Shown: positions 1 through 11,509 of the stretch, one piece after another
Position numbering within the stretch: the stretch's first letter is position 1
How the letters are laid out: each line of letters begins with the position of its first letter
Source: Novosphingobium sp. SG919
GTDB taxonomy: Bacteria > Pseudomonadota > Alphaproteobacteria > Sphingomonadales > Sphingomonadaceae
Assembly (NCBI RefSeq): GCF_012932495.1
Contig: NZ_JABCNG010000001.1
Location: 1,054,001-1,118,000 of the forward strand
Reading direction: 5' to 3'
DNA length: 64,000 bases
Program-made: the position numbers and the translations under genes
Notes under the pieces: model-generated
Seen by the model: the letters and a program-made list of their open reading frames with translations, nothing else
Database searches by the model: none
What the model was told of the DNA's origin: nothing

Positions 1-79
1 GGGCTGGTTTTCAGCCCGGCGGGGGAACGGTTTTCCCTTGAACCGATTGGGCCAGGGAATTGAAAGAGAAGGATTACGG

Positions 80-556
80 ATGGCCAGTGTAGAAAAGCTG
101 CCGATGCTCCAGGAAGGCTATGAAAAGCTGACCGCAGAGCTCAAGCTGCTGCGCGAGGAGCGTCCCAAGATTGTCGACGCCATCGAGGAAGCACGCGCCC
201 ACGGCGATCTTTCCGAAAATGCCGAATATCACGCCGCCAAGGAACGCCAGGGCCAGGTGGAAGCGACGATCGCGGATCTCGAAGACAAGATCAGCCGTGC
301 GCACATCATCGATCCCACCACCCTTTCGGGTGATCGCATCGTGTTCGGCGCCACGGTCACGCTGCTCGACGATGATGAAAAGCCGGTGCGCTACCAGATC
401 GTCGGCCAGGCCGAGGCCGACGCCAAGCGCGGCCGGATCAGCTACAACTCGCCGCTGGGCCGCGCGCTGATCGGCCGCAAGGTGGACGAAGAGATCGAAG
501 TGACCGTCCCTTCGGGCGACAAGTTCTATCTCGTCCAGAAGATCGAGTTCATCTGA
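80..556 (+). CDS. greA: Transcription elongation factor GreA
   Basis: GreA binds in the RNA polymerase secondary channel and stimulates cleavage of backtracked transcripts. The 158-residue product has the family layout: an N-terminal antiparallel coiled coil (about 1-75, containing the DLSENAEYH segment near the acidic tip) and a C-terminal FKBP-like domain (about 80-158, with [10 protein letters not shown]). I chose the ATG at 80 because AGAGAAGGA lies six bases before it and the family begins with this sequence. The frame stays open back to 38 but shows no support there. The gene ends 22 bases before a strong terminator, so it closes its transcription unit. Identification is near certain. 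Confidence 0.97.
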   Translation: MASVEKLPMLQEGYEKLTAELKLLREERPKIVDAIEEARAHGDLSENAEYHAAKERQGQVEATIADLEDKISRAHIIDPTTLSGDRIVFGATVTLLDDDEKPVRYQIVGQAEADAKRGRISYNSPLGRALIGRKVDEEIEVTVPSGDKFYLVQKIEFI

Positions 557-578
557 GACCGACCTTCCAAGCATCATC

Positions 579-616
579 AAAAAGCCCCCGGAAACCAATG
601 TTTCCGGGGGCTTTTT
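579..616 (+). terminator. Rho-independent terminator after greA
   Basis: A perfect 16-base stem (AAAAAGCCCCCGGAAA paired with TTTCCGGGGGCTTTTT) around a six-base loop, with a T run on the plus strand. The A run gives T-rich transcript on the other strand too, so it can also terminate leftward transcription from the DUF4170 side. Confidence 0.93.
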
Positions 617-634
617 GCTGTGCCTTGCGGCCGG

Positions 635-856
635 TCAGGCTTCGCTCTGCGCCGGATCGAGCAGCTTGTGGAGGTGCACCACCACATAGCGCATTTCAGC
701 GTCGTCAACCGTACGCTGCGCAGCCGAGCGCCACGCTTCTTCAGCGGCGGCATAATCGGCATAGACGCCAACGAGGTCGATGGCCTTGAGGTCGACAAAA
801 TCGAGGGTCTGCGGGTCTTTCACCCGGCCGCCCATCACGAGGTGGAGTTTCTGCAT
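635..856 (-). CDS. DUF4170 domain protein
   Basis: A 73-residue protein starting MQKLHLVMGG. It resembles the short DUF4170 family common in alphaproteobacteria: an N-terminal strand ('LHLVMGGRV'), a central 'DLVGVYADYAAAEEAWRSAAQRTVDDAEMRY' type segment (given here in part only) and a final 'VVVHLHKLLDP'. The function of the family is unknown. The ATG at 856 fits the family length; the longer frame to 952 adds a low-complexity lead that looks like spurious extension. It converges on greA and shares the bidirectional terminator. It has no membrane segment or signal peptide, so it should be cytoplasmic. Confidence 0.75.
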   Translation of the reverse strand: MQKLHLVMGGRVKDPQTLDFVDLKAIDLVGVYADYAAAEEAWRSAAQRTVDDAEMRYVVVHLHKLLDPAQSEA

Positions 857-987
857 TGTGGCCCTTCCCTGGGAGGATGCGCCACAGCCGATGGCAAACT
901 GCGCGCCTTTGCGCAAGGCCCGTGCACATGGCTGCATTTGCAACCTGCGCACGGGCGTTTGCGCAAAATGGGCGTCAGGCCCTGTGT

Positions 988-1554
988 TCAGCGCTTGAAC
1001 CGCGCGGCGAGCTCGCTTGCCTTGGCCAAGGCGGCATCGGCTGCTTCGCGCACCACGTGGCCGGCAACATCGGCCAGGTCGCCGGCTTTCTTGCGCGCCT
1101 CGCCAGCGCCATCGGCCAGTTTGCCACCGGCATCGCTGCCGATATCTTCCAGTTTGTGCACGCTGTCACGGCCGGCTTCGGCCGCCTTGGCGGCATAGGC
1201 CATGGCCACTTCGGCAGCGAGCGTCGCCAGTGCGCCCGCTTTCTTGCTGAGGCCGGCTGCCGCCTGTTCCGCCGGACCGGCGAAATCGGCGAAGCTGCGG
1301 CTGGGCGGCGCCTTGCGGGCTCGCCCCGCCAGCTTGCCGACGACGAGGCCGAGGGCGATCCCGCCGGCAAGCGCTGCCAGCGGGTGTTGTTCCACCACCT
1401 GGCGCACGGTGGTACCGACATCGGCTGCCTTGGCGCGCGCCTGGGCCAGGCGGTCGGTGGTGTTGGCGCCGGCGTTGTCTTGAACCGGCTGCTCGGCCTC
1501 GGCCGGCGTGGCCAGGGCTAGGTCGGGCGTCTGCTTGGTTTCTTCGCTCACCAT
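988..1554 (-). CDS. Small membrane-anchored helical protein, last gene of a four-gene unit
   Basis: 188 residues. After a Q/A/T-rich lead there is a YqjD/ElaB-like region: 'TTVRQVVEQHPLAALAGGIA' runs into a short hydrophobic segment (LGLVVGKLAG, about residues 60-80), followed by a basic stretch. A long alanine/lysine/glutamate-rich helical tail fills the rest (about 95-188), with LEA-like repeats such as 'AGEARKKAGDLADVAGHV'. The composition suggests an inner-membrane-anchored, amphipathic helical protein. No enzyme motif is visible. The ATG at 1554 overlaps the end of the upstream gene (1548), which indicates co-translation. The function is unknown; envelope or stress association is inference from composition and neighbours. 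Confidence 0.7.
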   Translation of the reverse strand: MVSEETKQTPDLALATPAEAEQPVQDNAGANTTDRLAQARAKAADVGTTVRQVVEQHPLAALAGGIALGLVVGKLAGRARKAPPSRSFADFAGPAEQAAAGLSKKAGALATLAAEVAMAYAAKAAEAGRDSVHKLEDIGSDAGGKLADGAGEARKKAGDLADVAGHVVREAADAALAKASELAARFKR

Positions 1555-1906
1555 AATCCTCCAGATTTGCGCCCCCGATGTATATTCGCCCAGCTGCGTC
1601 GTGCCGGTTGGCCAAACCATCCGGCGGGCCGTTTGCGCCACAGCCATTGGGCCAGCGTGGCCAAGGGCGCGCGCAAGGTCCATCCGGCCAGCAGCACCAG
1701 CGTGGTGATGAGGGCAGGGGCCGTGTCGCGCACCACGGTGCCCGCGCCGTCGATCGCCTCGACCATTTCGTCGATCAGCCGCTCACGCAGGCGCAATCCA
1801 AGCGGACGGGCCGTCAGGTCATCTTTCAACCCAACCAGTTGCGCGCGCATGTCCTGCCAGGCTTGCGCGCGGGCCTGGGCCGTGGCGAGCAGGGTGTCTT
1901 CAGCGC

Positions 1907-1910
<4 letters not shown>
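1548..1910 (-). CDS. Hypothetical protein with one membrane segment
   Basis: 120 residues, third gene of the leftward unit at 2945-988. Residues 1-60 are charged and helical. Residues about 62-80 ('APALITTLVLLAGWTLRAPL') form one likely transmembrane helix, followed by a basic tail rich in W and R ('LWRKRPAGWFGQPARRSW'), consistent with a cytoplasmic positive end. Its start overlaps the upstream stop by four bases (1907-1910) and its stop overlaps the next start. I do not recognise the family. The tight overlaps indicate that it works with the neighbouring membrane proteins. Confidence 0.7.
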
Positions 1911-4505
<2,595 letters not shown>

Positions 4506-4516
4506 ACCTAAAAGAA

Positions 4517-4613
4517 AACCCTCTCCCCGGCGGGGAGAGGGTTGGGTGAGGGGGTGTTGGGATGTTCGCTTGGTAACATTCCATCCCCCGGCCCCTCCCG
4601 CAAGCGGGAGGGG
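4517..4613. repeat. Two GC-rich dyads between convergent eno and ribH
   Basis: First dyad 4517-4542 (AACCCTCTCCCC with GGGGAGAGGGTT) and second dyad 4592-4613 (CCCCTCCCG, loop CAAG, CGGGAGGGG). They lie between two convergent genes and probably terminate both. The C/T-rich and G/A-rich wording is like dispersed intergenic palindromes of alphaproteobacteria, so this may also be a repeat-family copy; a genome-wide count is needed to tell. Confidence 0.65.
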
Positions 4614-4632
4614 GAAGGTTAGGGGTGACGGC

Positions 4633-5055
4633 TCAGTTGCCCCACTTCTGCTTCAGGTCATAGAGCGCGATCGCCGCCTTGGCCGCTTCGCCGCCCTTGT
4701 CCTTTTGCGCCGGATCGGCGCGGACCAGGGCTTGGCTCTCGTTTTCCACCGTCAGGATGCCGTTGCCGATCGGCAGGCCATCCATGGTCAGCGCCATGAT
4801 CCCGCGCGCGCTTTCACCGGCCACGATCTCGAAATGATAGGTCTCGCCCCGGATCACCACGCCGATGGCAACATAGCCGTCATAGCTGCCGTCCTGGTCG
4901 GCCAGGGCAATGGCGGCCGGGATTTCCAGCGCGCCGGGCACGGTGACCACGTCCGCCTTGTGGCCGGCGGCCTTGATCGCGGCGCGGGCCCCGGCAATCA
5001 GCTTGTCGTTGAGGTGCTCGTAAAAGCGGGCTTCGACGATGAGGAACTTGGCCAA
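4633..5055 (-). CDS. ribH: 6,7-dimethyl-8-ribityllumazine synthase
   Basis: RibH condenses 5-amino-6-ribitylaminouracil with 3,4-dihydroxy-2-butanone 4-phosphate to give the riboflavin precursor lumazine. The 140-residue product has the family elements in order: '[14 protein letters not shown]' (substrate and phosphate binding), '[19 protein letters not shown]' (catalytic His region), and '[15 protein letters not shown]' (C-terminal active-site loop). The start at 5055 lies five bases after the ribB stop, so the two riboflavin genes are one leftward transcription unit. No FMN riboswitch fits upstream of the pair. Very secure. Confidence 0.95.
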   Translation of the reverse strand: MAKFLIVEARFYEHLNDKLIAGARAAIKAAGHKADVVTVPGALEIPAAIALADQDGSYDGYVAIGVVIRGETYHFEIVAGESARGIMALTMDGLPIGNGILTVENESQALVRADPAQKDKGGEAAKAAIALYDLKQKWGN

Positions 5056-5060
5056 GCAAC

Positions 5061-6326
5061 TTACTCCGAAAGAATGGGGCGTTCGCCCACGATATTGAGG
5101 CCATAGCCTTCGATGGCGACCAGGGTGTGATGGGAATTGGTCAGCAGCACCATGTCGTGAATGCCCAGGTCCGCCAGGATCTGCGCCCCGATGCCATAGA
5201 CGCGCAAGTCCACGTCCTGCCCCGGCGCGGCGCCGCGCACCGGGTCGCTATCGGCGTTGGGGAACAACAGCACGATCACGCCGGCGCCTTCGCGGCCGAT
5301 TTCGGCCATGGCGCGCTGCAAGGTGCGCTTGCGCGGGCCGGCGCGGCCCAGCAGGTCGTCAAAGGCGGAAAAGGAATGGACGCGCACCAGGGTGGGGCGG
5401 CCAGGCACGACATGGCCCTTTTGCAGCACCAGGCTTTCGGTGCCGTCCACCTTGTTGCGATAGGTTAGCACGCGCCAGTCGCCGCCATAGTCCGACGTGA
5501 AGGGCACGTCCGCCGCTTTCTGGACGAGATGATCGTGCCGGCGGCGATATTCGATCAGGTCGCGAATCGTGCCGATCTTGAGGCCATGGCGCCGGGCAAA
5601 TGGAACGAGATCGTCCATTCTGGCCATGGTGCCGTCGTCCTTCATGATCTCGCAGATCACGCCCGAGGGGTTGAGGCCGGCCAGGCGCGAAATGTCCACC
5701 GCCGCTTCGGTATGGCCGGTGCGCACCAGCACGCCGCCATCGCGCGCGATCAGGGGAAAGACGTGGCCGGGCGTGACGATGTCGCCACGTCCCTTGGTCG
5801 GGTCGATCGCCACGGTCACGGTGCGGGCACGGTCGTGCGCGGAAATCCCGGTGGTCACGCCATCGCGTGCCTCGATCGAAACGGTGAAGGCGGTTTCGTG
5901 GCGGGTGCCGTTGGCCCGGCTCATCAATTCCAGGCCCAGTTCCTCCACGCGCTGGCGGGTCAGCGTCAGGCAGATCAGCCCGCGCCCGTGGGTGGCCATG
6001 AAATTGATCGCATCGGGCGTAACCATCTGGCCGGGGATGACCAGGTCGCCCTCGTTTTCGCGGTCCTCGTCATCCACCAGGATGAACATCCGGCCGTTGC
6101 GCGCTTCCTCGATGATTTCCTCGATCGGCACGATCGCGGGGCTGTCATCGCCTTCGGTCAGCACGCGCTCCAGCTTGGCCAGGGTGTCGGCCGTGGGGTT
6201 CCAGCCGGGCGAGGTGCATTCGCGCAAGGTGTTGGCGTGAAGGCCGGCGGCGCGGGCGAGCCCGGCGCGCGACATGCCCCCGTCGGTAACGAGCTTGCGG
6301 ACGCGTTCGATCAGATCGTTTGACAT
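5061..6326 (-). CDS. ribB: 3,4-dihydroxy-2-butanone 4-phosphate synthase with N-terminal HTH and degenerate GCH-II-like domain
   Basis: Makes dihydroxybutanone phosphate from ribulose 5-phosphate for riboflavin synthesis. 421 residues in three parts. Residues 1-58 look like a small HTH ('[20 protein letters not shown]'). About 68-270 is the DHBP synthase domain with '[17 protein letters not shown]', 'HDRA' and '[17 protein letters not shown]'. About 275-421 resembles GTP cyclohydrolase II, but the three zinc cysteines and their spacing are absent ('[14 protein letters not shown]' stands where the Cys-rich segment should be). So it should be RibB only, of the type that has been called RibBX, not bifunctional RibBA. 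A separate RibA must exist elsewhere. First gene of the ribB-ribH unit. Confidence 0.93.
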   Translation of the reverse strand: MSNDLIERVRKLVTDGGMSRAGLARAAGLHANTLRECTSPGWNPTADTLAKLERVLTEGDDSPAIVPIEEIIEEARNGRMFILVDDEDRENEGDLVIPGQMVTPDAINFMATHGRGLICLTLTRQRVEELGLELMSRANGTRHETAFTVSIEARDGVTTGISAHDRARTVTVAIDPTKGRGDIVTPGHVFPLIARDGGVLVRTGHTEAAVDISRLAGLNPSGVICEIMKDDGTMARMDDLVPFARRHGLKIGTIRDLIEYRRRHDHLVQKAADVPFTSDYGGDWRVLTYRNKVDGTESLVLQKGHVVPGRPTLVRVHSFSAFDDLLGRAGPRKRTLQRAMAEIGREGAGVIVLLFPNADSDPVRGAAPGQDVDLRVYGIGAQILADLGIHDMVLLTNSHHTLVAIEGYGLNIVGERPILSE

Positions 6327-6371
6327 GCGCCGGCATTGTCACATTGAAATGTGATATGCAAGAGGTCAAAA

Positions 6372-6941
6372 TCACATTTGCATGTTGTCCGCCTGGGGAA
6401 CGACCAGGACAGTGACCGATGGCGTCGCGCTGGCGGCCACTTGCAACACATAGTCTCCGGGCTGCAAGGCAAAGTCCACGATCTTGCGGATGCCGCTGCA
6501 GTCGGGCCCATGGCCGTGGCCGGTGGCGGGCAAGGCGGTGCCGTTGGCCAGCAGATCGATCCAGGCCGGGGCACCCAGCGCCACGCGATAGGTGCCCGCG
6601 GCAGTCACATGCACGCCGACCATGCCGCCAAAACTCCCGGCACCGCCTAGTTTTGCCGGGGGCGAGACATAGTGAACCTCGGCCGTGGGATGCAGCGCCA
6701 GGTTTTCTGCCTCGCCCGGCGCGATCTGGGTCATGGCAAGGCCGGGCTTGTCCGGGGCGCTGGTCAACGCGGTGGCGTTGGGCCAGGCGGAAAAGGCCGG
6801 CGGCAGCGGGGCCGGCGTGGCGGGGCAGGCGGGGCTGGCGCCCGGCGGCGTGGCGGGCTGGGCGTGGCCCGCCATGGGGAACGCCGGCACGGCGAGCACG
6901 CCGATGGCCAGTTGGCACAGAAAATGGCGGGGCATGCGCAT
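6372..6941 (-). CDS. Exported hypothetical protein
   Basis: 189 residues with a clear signal peptide (MRMPRHFLCQLAIGVLAVPA, then FPMAGHA/Q as the likely cleavage site). The mature part starts with a Pro/Ala-rich linker and continues as a beta-rich domain that includes 'GTYRVALGAPAWIDLLANGT' and ends in hydrophobic strands. One Cys (about 150) could pair with the Cys in the linker. No catalytic motif is recognisable. I chose the ATG at 6941 because AAAGGA lies six bases upstream; other in-frame ATGs occur at 6956 and at the frame's end. Periplasmic location is likely. The function is unknown; related sphingomonad entries carry unconvincing enzyme names that I do not adopt. Confidence 0.6.
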   Translation of the reverse strand: MRMPRHFLCQLAIGVLAVPAFPMAGHAQPATPPGASPACPATPAPLPPAFSAWPNATALTSAPDKPGLAMTQIAPGEAENLALHPTAEVHYVSPPAKLGGAGSFGGMVGVHVTAAGTYRVALGAPAWIDLLANGTALPATGHGHGPDCSGIRKIVDFALQPGDYVLQVAASATPSVTVLVVPQADNMQM

Positions 6942-7128
6942 CGGGTTTCCTTTCATCCTGGCCGGGCTGGCCATGCCGGGCGGGGGCCATGAGAATCACG
7001 GCCAGGGCATGCAACCTGCTGGACGATAACCAACAATTGGCCGATGGCTATCCCAAAGCCGGGCCCTGTTCTGGCGGAGCGCGCTCGCCGACGTTCTGCC
7101 GGCGGCCCGGTGACCATGGAGGCACGCG

Positions 7129-7767
7129 ATGGAATTCGATTTTTCGGTGGTCCCGGCGGGCGACCGCTATAAGCTCATGAGCGCCTCGATCACGCCGCGC
7201 CCGATCGCCTGGGTCACCAGCCGCTCGGCCGCCGGAGTGGCCAACGCCGCGCCGTTCAGCTTTTTCAACATGGTGGCGGCCGATCCGCCACTGGTGGCCA
7301 TCGGCTTTTTGCGCCAGGCGGATGGGCGGCACAAGGATACCCCAGCCAACATTCTGGAAACGAAGGAATTCGTTGTAAACCTGGTGTCCGAAGCCGATGC
7401 CCCTGCCATGAATTTCACCTGCATTGACGCCCCACCGGAATTCGACGAGGCGGCCCACGCCGGCCTGGTGCTGGCGCGTTCAAGCGTGGTGGCCCCTGAT
7501 CGCATCGCCACCGCGCCGGTTTCGATGGAATGCCGCCTCTACCAGGCGATCGAGGCGGGGCAGAGCACGATCGTGCTGGGCGAAGTGGTGCGTTTTCACA
7601 TCCATGATCGTTTCATCGATGCGGAAAAGCTGCATGTCGATACCATGGCCATGGGCCTGGTGGCGCGCATGCACGGGGCAGGTTGGTACAGTCGCAGCGA
7701 CACCTCGTTCCAATTGCTGCGGCCGCGCTATGCCGATTGGCTGGCGGCGCAAATAACCGCTGATTGA
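7129..7767 (+). CDS. Flavin reductase-like domain protein (FMN-binding split barrel)
   Basis: 212 residues of the flavin reductase-like family: N-terminal 'RYKLMSASITPRPIAWVTSR' (FMN-binding split-barrel signature), 'NAAPFSFFNMVAADPPLVAI' and 'DTPANILETKEFVVNLVSE' in the expected order, and a C-terminal 'HGAGWYSRSDTSFQLLRPRY'. Members bind FMN and reduce it with NAD(P)H or act as flavin-dependent oxidoreductases of unknown substrate. The ATG at 7129 has GGAGG six bases upstream. It stands alone between divergent units. The family call is strong; the partner oxygenase, if any, is not in this window. Confidence 0.85.
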   Translation: MEFDFSVVPAGDRYKLMSASITPRPIAWVTSRSAAGVANAAPFSFFNMVAADPPLVAIGFLRQADGRHKDTPANILETKEFVVNLVSEADAPAMNFTCIDAPPEFDEAAHAGLVLARSSVVAPDRIATAPVSMECRLYQAIEAGQSTIVLGEVVRFHIHDRFIDAEKLHVDTMAMGLVARMHGAGWYSRSDTSFQLLRPRYADWLAAQITAD

Positions 7768-7879
7768 CGGAATTCGTGCGAAATCGTTGCAATGCGGCAT
7801 TCGTTTCGCCGCATTGCCACATCTTGCCAATGTAGTTTCATGTGTATCTTTGATAAACAAAAATATCAATATAAAACAA

Positions 7880-7891
7880 CGGTATATACCG
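7880..7891. promoter_or_regulatory. Perfect 12-bp palindrome in the TonB-receptor promoter region
   Basis: CGGTATATACCG reads the same on both strands. It sits 62 bases before the receptor start in an unusually AT-rich stretch (about 7840-7905) that stands out from the GC-rich surroundings and must hold the promoter. An operator for a dimeric repressor is the natural reading, but no adjacent regulator gene points to which one. Confidence 0.4.
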
Positions 7892-7952
7892 AATAACTGT
7901 AGCAAATCCGGCATATTTGCGCCTTATCCGATCGCGGTTTCAAGGAGGCAAT

Positions 7953-10457
7953 ATGACCCATCAAAAATACCGTCTGGCGGGCTACGCCAGCGCAGCCGCG
8001 CTTGCCCTGGCGGGTTTGGCCGCAGCCACGCCTGTGCTGGCCCAGTCCACCGGCACGCTCGATTTCGGCAACCAGATCGTGGTGACTGCAACGGGCCAGA
8101 AGGGCATTGCCGGGGTGGCCAATCCCGACACCACCAAGGCTTCGGCGATCCTCACCCAGGCCTGGATCGAGCGGCAGACGCCGGGCCAGTCGATCAACGA
8201 CACGATCAACTATCTGCCCGGCGTGAGTTTCCAGAACAACGATCCCTATGGCGGCAGCGGCGGCACGCTGATGATCCGCGGCTTTGACGCAACGCGCATT
8301 TCCGAAACCATCGACGGCGTCACGCTCAATGACGATGGCAACTATGCGCTTTATTCGGGCGAACTGCTCGATTCCGAAGTGATCGACCAGGTTTCGGTGA
8401 ACCTGGGCACCACCGACGTGGACAGCCCGACGTCTTCGGCTTCGGGTTCGAGCATCAACATCCGTTCGCACCGCCCGACCGAGGATTTCCATCTCAAGGC
8501 TTCGGGCGCGCTGGGCACCGACAACTATTACCGTGTGATGGGCATGGTGGACAGCGGTGCGATCGGGCCGGCCGGCACGCGCCTCTATGGCGAATACAGC
8601 CGCTCGCACAACGATTCGCCATTCAACAACTATGGCAAGGTGCGCCGCGAACAGGCCAATGGCGGTATCTACCAGCCGCTTGGCAACAACGGCGATTTCC
8701 TGTCGCTGACCGGCACGTATGTGGGGACGGAAAACAACTTCTCGGGCTCGGTCCCGCTTTCGAACGTGGCGCTGACCAGCGACACCGGCACGGGCTTCAC
8801 CTATTTCCCCACCAGCTTCAAGAACGCCTATTACAAGTACAGCCCGTGCACCACGGCTAGCGCCAATGCCGGGGTGGCCGATGCGGCCAACACCTGCGGC
8901 TCTGCCTATGACTACCGCGTCAATCCGGCGCAGCTGTTCAACTTGCGCGGCAGCGCTCGGCTGACGCTGGCACCGGGCCTGGTGTGGACGATCGATCCCA
9001 GCTTCCAATGGACCAAGGCCAACGGCGGCGGCACGGTCGTGGCCTCGGAAGGCACGTCGAGCGGGATGACCGGCTACATCAACGGCACATACTACCTGGG
9101 CAAGGACCTCAACGGCGATGGCGACACGCTGGACAAGGTGCGCCTGCTGGCCCCCAGCCAGACCGTGACCCATCGCATCGCGCTGACCACTTCGATGCGC
9201 TACGATCTCGATGATCACCAGGCCGTGCGCCTGGCCTATGCCTTCGCTCGCTCGGTCATCGCGCAGACGGGCGAACTGGGCACGCTGAACAGCGACGGTT
9301 CGCCCACGCTGATCTCGCCGGTCAACGATCCGCTGACCGACGCGGCCGGCAACGTGGTGGAAAAGCGCGACACGCGCTCGATCGCGCTGCTCAATCAGGT
9401 TTCGGCCGAATATCGCGGCACGTTCCTGGACAATCGCCTGAAAGTGAACGCTGGCCTGCGCGCGCCGTTCATGCACCGTGACCTGACCAACTATTGCTTC
9501 ACCCGCAATTCCAGCGGCAGCGTGACCTGCGCGTTCGGGGATTCGGCCACGACATATGCCGCCTCGATCACCACGAGCCCCTATTACGGCGCGCCGCAGC
9601 GCCGCACCTATAACTACAGCGCCGTGCTGCCCAGCCTTGGGGTGACCTATGACCTGCCCGCGGCCGGGCAGATCTTCTTCAATTACTCCAAGGGCATGTC
9701 CGTTCCGCAGACGACCTCGCTCTACCAGTCGTTCTATTTCGCCAATGGCAGCGACGCCGGGCTGGTGAACCCGGAAAAGACCGACAACTTCGACCTGGGC
9801 TTCCGCCGCACCAGCGGTCCGCTCCAGGCGCAGGCCGATCTGTGGTATACCCACTTCACCAATCGCCTGGGCACGGCCTACCAGCCCGATGCGCAGACCA
9901 CGATCTATACCAACCTTGGCACGGTGGACCGCTATGGCATCGATGCCAACCTGTCCTACCGCTTCAGCAGCCATGTGAGTGGCTATGTCTTCGGGTCCTG
10001 GCTGCATTCGCGGATCAAGGACAACGTGACCTCGTCCACCGGCGATCTGGCCACGGCGGGCAAGTTCGAATCCGCCGTTCCGATTACCACGTTCGGCGCG
10101 CGGCTTTCGGGCAATTTCCAGCCGTTCACGCTGGGTGCGCAGGTCAAGCGCACGGGCCCGCGCTATGTCAACGACCAGAACACGCCCTATTACCTGGCTG
10201 GCACCACCACGGTGGCCTATGGCGCCAAGACGCCGTCGTACACGGTGGTCGATCTCGACGCCCGCGTGGCGCTGGGCGCGGTGGGTCTGAACGACAAGTC
10301 GTACCTGCAGCTCAACGTGACCAACCTGTTCAACCAGTATTACGTCGGCGGGTTCTCGGGCACCTACAACAACCAGATCAGCTATTCGGGCAGCTATACC
10401 AATGCCCAGATCGGCGCGCCGCGCGCGGCGATCGCCACGCTGGTGCTGGCCTACTAA
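7953..10457 (+). CDS. TonB-dependent outer-membrane receptor
   Basis: 834 residues. The signal peptide (residues 1-30, ending LAAATPVLAQ) is followed by a TonB-box-like 'NQIVVTATGQK', a plug domain (about 45-170, with 'SINDTINYLPGVSFQNNDPY' and 'LMIRGFDATRISETIDGV') and a long beta-barrel ending in an aromatic-type strand 'AAIATLVLAY'. It takes up a ligand across the outer membrane powered by TonB/ExbBD. The substrate is unknown; no transport or catabolic genes are next to it. The ATG at 7953 has AGGAGG five bases before it; the frame from 7917 includes a non-signal lead and is rejected. Terminated by a strong hairpin. Confidence 0.93.
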   Translation: MTHQKYRLAGYASAAALALAGLAAATPVLAQSTGTLDFGNQIVVTATGQKGIAGVANPDTTKASAILTQAWIERQTPGQSINDTINYLPGVSFQNNDPYGGSGGTLMIRGFDATRISETIDGVTLNDDGNYALYSGELLDSEVIDQVSVNLGTTDVDSPTSSASGSSINIRSHRPTEDFHLKASGALGTDNYYRVMGMVDSGAIGPAGTRLYGEYSRSHNDSPFNNYGKVRREQANGGIYQPLGNNGDFLSLTGTYVGTENNFSGSVPLSNVALTSDTGTGFTYFPTSFKNAYYKYSPCTTASANAGVADAANTCGSAYDYRVNPAQLFNLRGSARLTLAPGLVWTIDPSFQWTKANGGGTVVASEGTSSGMTGYINGTYYLGKDLNGDGDTLDKVRLLAPSQTVTHRIALTTSMRYDLDDHQAVRLAYAFARSVIAQTGELGTLNSDGSPTLISPVNDPLTDAAGNVVEKRDTRSIALLNQVSAEYRGTFLDNRLKVNAGLRAPFMHRDLTNYCFTRNSSGSVTCAFGDSATTYAASITTSPYYGAPQRRTYNYSAVLPSLGVTYDLPAAGQIFFNYSKGMSVPQTTSLYQSFYFANGSDAGLVNPEKTDNFDLGFRRTSGPLQAQADLWYTHFTNRLGTAYQPDAQTTIYTNLGTVDRYGIDANLSYRFSSHVSGYVFGSWLHSRIKDNVTSSTGDLATAGKFESAVPITTFGARLSGNFQPFTLGAQVKRTGPRYVNDQNTPYYLAGTTTVAYGAKTPSYTVVDLDARVALGAVGLNDKSYLQLNVTNLFNQYYVGGFSGTYNNQISYSGSYTNAQIGAPRAAIATLVLAY

Positions 10458-10480
10458 GCGACAACTTGCGTGCATCGATG

Positions 10481-10517
10481 GGGCGGCGGTTCGCAAAGGG
10501 CCGCCGCCCTTTTTTTC
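10481..10517 (+). terminator. Rho-independent terminator after the TonB receptor
   Basis: Stem GGGCGGCGG (10481-10489) with CCGCCGCCC (10501-10509) around an 11-base loop, followed directly by seven T residues. Confidence 0.9.
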
Positions 10518-10552
10518 GCGCATTTGCCCTTGGCTTGCGCCTATCATGCGGC

Positions 10553-11413
10553 ATGAGCACGATTTCCTGCGCGATTCATCGCCTTCATCCCGCCCAGCGT
10601 GACGATATCGGAGACCTGGTCACGCGCCGCCCGTTGCCGGGGCCCGATCTTGATCACCTGGGTGCGTTCCTGTTTCTCAACCACCATGGGCCGCAGGTCT
10701 ATCCTGCGCCAAACCGGGGCCTGCCGTTCGGCCCGCATCCGCATCGCGGGTTCGAGACCGTCACGTTCATTCTCGACGGCGAACTGACCCACCGCGATAC
10801 CGGCGGCCACGAGAGCACGATCTACGCCGGGGGCGTGCAATGGATGACGGCCGGCAGCGGCCTGATCCACGCCGAAATCTCGTCAGAGGCGTTCAAGCAG
10901 GCCGGTGGCCGCCTCGAAATCCTGCAATTGTGGGTGAACCTGCCGGCGCGGCTCAAGATGACGGCGCCGCGCTATACCGGGGTGCAGGCCGATGCCGTGC
11001 CGGTGCTGGTGGAGGACGAGGGCCGCGTGCATGTGCACCTGGTGGCCGGATCGCGCGGCGGCGCAACCGGGCCGGTCGATTCGCTGACCGGGGTATTCAT
11101 GAGCTTTGCCCACCTGGCCCCGGGTGGCACCCTGGCCATCGACGGTTTGGGCGGGCGCGACGTGTTTCTCTATATCGTGCGTGGGGCAGTCAGCATCGCT
11201 GGGCAAGTGGCCCCGGCGTTTCACCTGGCGGAGCTGGTGCCCGGCGAGCGGCTGGAACTGACGGCGCAGGAGGACAGCGTGATCCTGCTGGGCCATACCG
11301 AGCCGATTGCCGAACCGATCGTGGCGCACGGACCCTTCGTGATGAACAGCGTGGCAGAAATTCACCAGGCCTATGCCGATTTCCGCGCTGGTGCGTTTGG
11401 TACCATGGGCTGA
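10553..11413 (+). CDS. Pirin family protein
   Basis: 286 residues of the pirin/YhhW bicupin family. The N-terminal cupin has the metal-binding pattern 'GLPFGPHPHRGFETVTFILDGE' (first His pair) and 'GGVQWMTAGSGLIHAE' (later His/Glu), with 'LQLWVNLPARLKM' following. The C-terminal cupin (about 160-286) lacks obvious ligands, as is usual. Family members include quercetinases and redox-sensing proteins; the activity here cannot be told. The ATG at 10553 is the family start; the frame remains open upstream through the receptor gene in another phase. It precedes an alcohol dehydrogenase but with a gap of about 100 bases, so co-transcription is uncertain. Confidence 0.9.
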   Translation: MSTISCAIHRLHPAQRDDIGDLVTRRPLPGPDLDHLGAFLFLNHHGPQVYPAPNRGLPFGPHPHRGFETVTFILDGELTHRDTGGHESTIYAGGVQWMTAGSGLIHAEISSEAFKQAGGRLEILQLWVNLPARLKMTAPRYTGVQADAVPVLVEDEGRVHVHLVAGSRGGATGPVDSLTGVFMSFAHLAPGGTLAIDGLGGRDVFLYIVRGAVSIAGQVAPAFHLAELVPGERLELTAQEDSVILLGHTEPIAEPIVAHGPFVMNSVAEIHQAYADFRAGAFGTMG

Positions 11414-11509
11414 AATGCAGCACAGAACCGCCGATCGTTGATTGAGGCCAAAGCCTGTAGCGACGGGCAATGTCATTCTTCATGCAATTGGCAAAAAAGG
11501 AGAATGGCA

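Noticed and set aside
5061..6326. Bifunctional RibBA
   Set aside because: The zinc cysteines and catalytic segment of GTP cyclohydrolase II are missing, so only the RibB activity is supported.
6372..6941. Homogentisate dioxygenase, a name sometimes given to such short sphingomonad proteins
   Set aside because: The protein is 189 residues with a signal peptide and lacks the dioxygenase metal ligands and length.
7866..10547. 893-codon minus-strand frame over the TonB receptor
   Set aside because: Antisense shadow; composition rich in Arg, Gly and His with no domain.
9842..10552. Upstream extension of the pirin frame
   Set aside because: Off-phase reading of the TonB receptor and its terminator; pirins start at the ATG at 10553.
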